Below, one piece after another: positions 61,842-62,708 of a DNA stretch of 62,708 nt (the stretch's first letter is position 1; each line of letters starts with the position of its first letter). The notes below the pieces were generated by a model. That model worked only from the letters and a program-made list of their open reading frames with translations, did no database searches and was not told where the DNA came from. A program made the translations under genes and the position numbers. The stretch is taken from contig DAIDGU010000083.1 of NCBI GenBank assembly GCA_027459785.1, positions 1 to 62,708 on the forward strand. Reading direction: 5' to 3'. The stretch comes from Ktedonobacteria bacterium. GTDB taxonomy: Bacteria; Chloroflexota; Ktedonobacteria; Ktedonobacterales; JACDGC01.

Positions 61842-61871
61842 TTGCCATCTTACAGCAGCATGTGGTATACT
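61842..61871 (+). promoter_or_regulatory. Promoter for tnpB, predicting a leaderless transcript
   Basis: TTGCCA (61842-61847) and TATACT (61866-61871), 18-bp spacer. The first transcribed base would be at or next to the ATG at 61878, and no ribosome site is present. Confidence 0.55.
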
Positions 61872-61877
61872 GTACGC

Positions 61878-62708
61878 ATGAAACACGAACGTGCGTACCG
61901 CTATCGATTCTATCCGACGCCCGACCAGGATGCGATCCTGAGCCGGACGTTCGGCTGTACGCGCTTTGTGCATAATTGGGCCTTGCGCCTGCGCACGGAT
62001 GCCTGGTATGACCGCCAAGAGCGGGTCACCTATGAGGCCACCTCGGTCGCCCTGACGGCGCTGAAAAAAGAGGAGACGACGCACTGGCTCAACGAGGTGT
62101 CCAGTGTCCCCCTGCAACAGGCGTTGCGCCATTTGGACCGCGCCTTCCGCAACTTCTTTGAAGGCCGTGCCAAGTACCCCGTCTTCAAGAAGAAACGGAA
62201 CCGCCAGGCCGCCACCTATGCCAGTTCGGCCTTCACCTGGGACGGGGCGACCCGTACCCTGAAACTGGCGAAAATGGACGAGCCACTCACTATCGTGTGG
62301 TCGCGCGACATGCCCAAGGATGCCAAGCCCAGCACGGTGACGGTGACGCGCGACGCGGCGGGCCGCTATTTCGTGAGTATCCTCATTGAAGAGGACATCC
62401 GCCCCCAGCCCGTCACGCCTAAAATGGTCGGCCTGGACCTGGGCCTCCATGACACCGTAACCCTCAGCACCGGCGAAAAAGTCGGCAATGAACGCTTCTT
62501 CCATAAAGACGAAAAGAAGCTGGCCCATGCCCAACGCGACCTGGCCCGCAAACAGCCGGGGAGTAAGAACCGGACCAAGCAGAAGCGCAAGGTCGCACGT
62601 ATCCATGCGACCATTGCGGATCGGCGGAACGACTTCCTGCATAAACTGACGACGCGACTGATCAACGAGAACCAAGTGATCTGTGTCGAGTCGTTGGCCG
62701 TGAAGAAT
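61878..62708 (+). CDS. tnpB: TnpB, IS200/IS605-family RNA-guided nuclease (3' partial)
   Basis: 277 codons run to the window end without a stop; a whole TnpB is ~370-400 residues. The N-terminus (KHERAYRYRFYPTPDQ..LSRTFGCTRFVHNWAL) is the OrfB HTH region, LPL-type core segments follow, and RuvC-I D187 (MVGLDLGLHD) and RuvC-II E271 (VICVESLAVKN) are present. The RuvC-III Asp, the zinc knuckle and the right end with any guide RNA lie beyond the window. No tnpA is adjacent, so it is a stand-alone copy of the IS1341 type. Active TnpB cleaves the empty donor site using an omega RNA. Confidence 0.93.
   Translation, partial: MKHERAYRYRFYPTPDQDAILSRTFGCTRFVHNWALRLRTDAWYDRQERVTYEATSVALTALKKEETTHWLNEVSSVPLQQALRHLDRAFRNFFEGRAKYPVFKKKRNRQAATYASSAFTWDGATRTLKLAKMDEPLTIVWSRDMPKDAKPSTVTVTRDAAGRYFVSILIEEDIRPQPVTPKMVGLDLGLHDTVTLSTGEKVGNERFFHKDEKKLAHAQRDLARKQPGSKNRTKQKRKVARIHATIADRRNDFLHKLTTRLINENQVICVESLAVKN

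Noticed and set aside
61311..62675. Minus-strand open frame of 454 codons over the lipoprotein and tnpB
   Set aside because: It spans two unrelated plus-strand genes with clear motifs and has no domain of its own.

Overview
The window is about 62.7 kb of high-GC bacterial chromosome packed with genes on both strands. No rRNA or marker gene fixes the taxonomy. A member of the Chloroflexota is my best guess, from the mix of a reduced-cysteine VKOR, virginiamycin-B-lyase-type propellers, KGG-repeat stress protein, COG4315-type lipoprotein, many orphan sensor kinases and abundant interspersed palindromic repeats. That assignment is inference.

Layout. 1-7.4 kb: two paralogous surface proteins, a VKOR-like/SDR pair, a small HTH regulator with methionine aminopeptidase, a degenerate receiver protein, a vapC remnant and an orphan fliM. 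7.4-12.4 kb: KGG stress protein, larB, an orphan ftsA and a PAS histidine kinase. 13.1-19.4 kb: the membrane arm of respiratory complex I (nuoJKLMN), followed by a two-gene cassette bounded by a duplicated piece of nuoN. 20.4-25.3 kb: argC-argB, a kinase/response-regulator pair and a START-like protein. 25.5-36.7 kb: a lipoprotein propeller, an MFS transporter coupled to a nucleotidyltransferase-like gene, a membrane-anchored Mrr-type nuclease and a 1,698-residue secreted PQQ-propeller protein with six tandem domains. 36.8-43 kb: two single-domain response regulators, a glycosyltransferase and mfd. 43-50.5 kb: MarR/EmrB-type efflux operon, CHASE3 kinase, a possible STAS protein, a site-2 protease with CBS domains and a thiolase. 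50.6-55 kb: acetamidase/formamidase, a VapBC-like pair, a zinc-ribbon peptide and a DprE2/DprE1-like pair. 55.2-60 kb (minus strand): glpP, a membrane hydrolase and glpD behind one promoter and a leader attenuator. 60.1-62.7 kb: tRNA-Glu, an SRAP protein, a lipoprotein and the 5' part of a tnpB gene cut by the window end.

The most unusual feature is a set of short palindromic repeat families scattered through the window. They lie between genes, nest inside one another, and also sit in frame inside at least six protein-coding genes: the VKOR-like gene, argB, the MFS gene at 27.7 kb, the PQQ protein, mfd and the DprE1-like oxidase. They add flexible segments at N-termini, a central loop or a domain linker. 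One intact copy (55068-55202) has 30-bp perfect terminal inverted repeats and looks like a MITE. Other points of note are the exact 113-bp nuoN duplication, a consensus FNR-type box, a terminator hidden inside a convergent coding sequence, and four convergent gene pairs whose stop codons overlap by exactly 4 bp.
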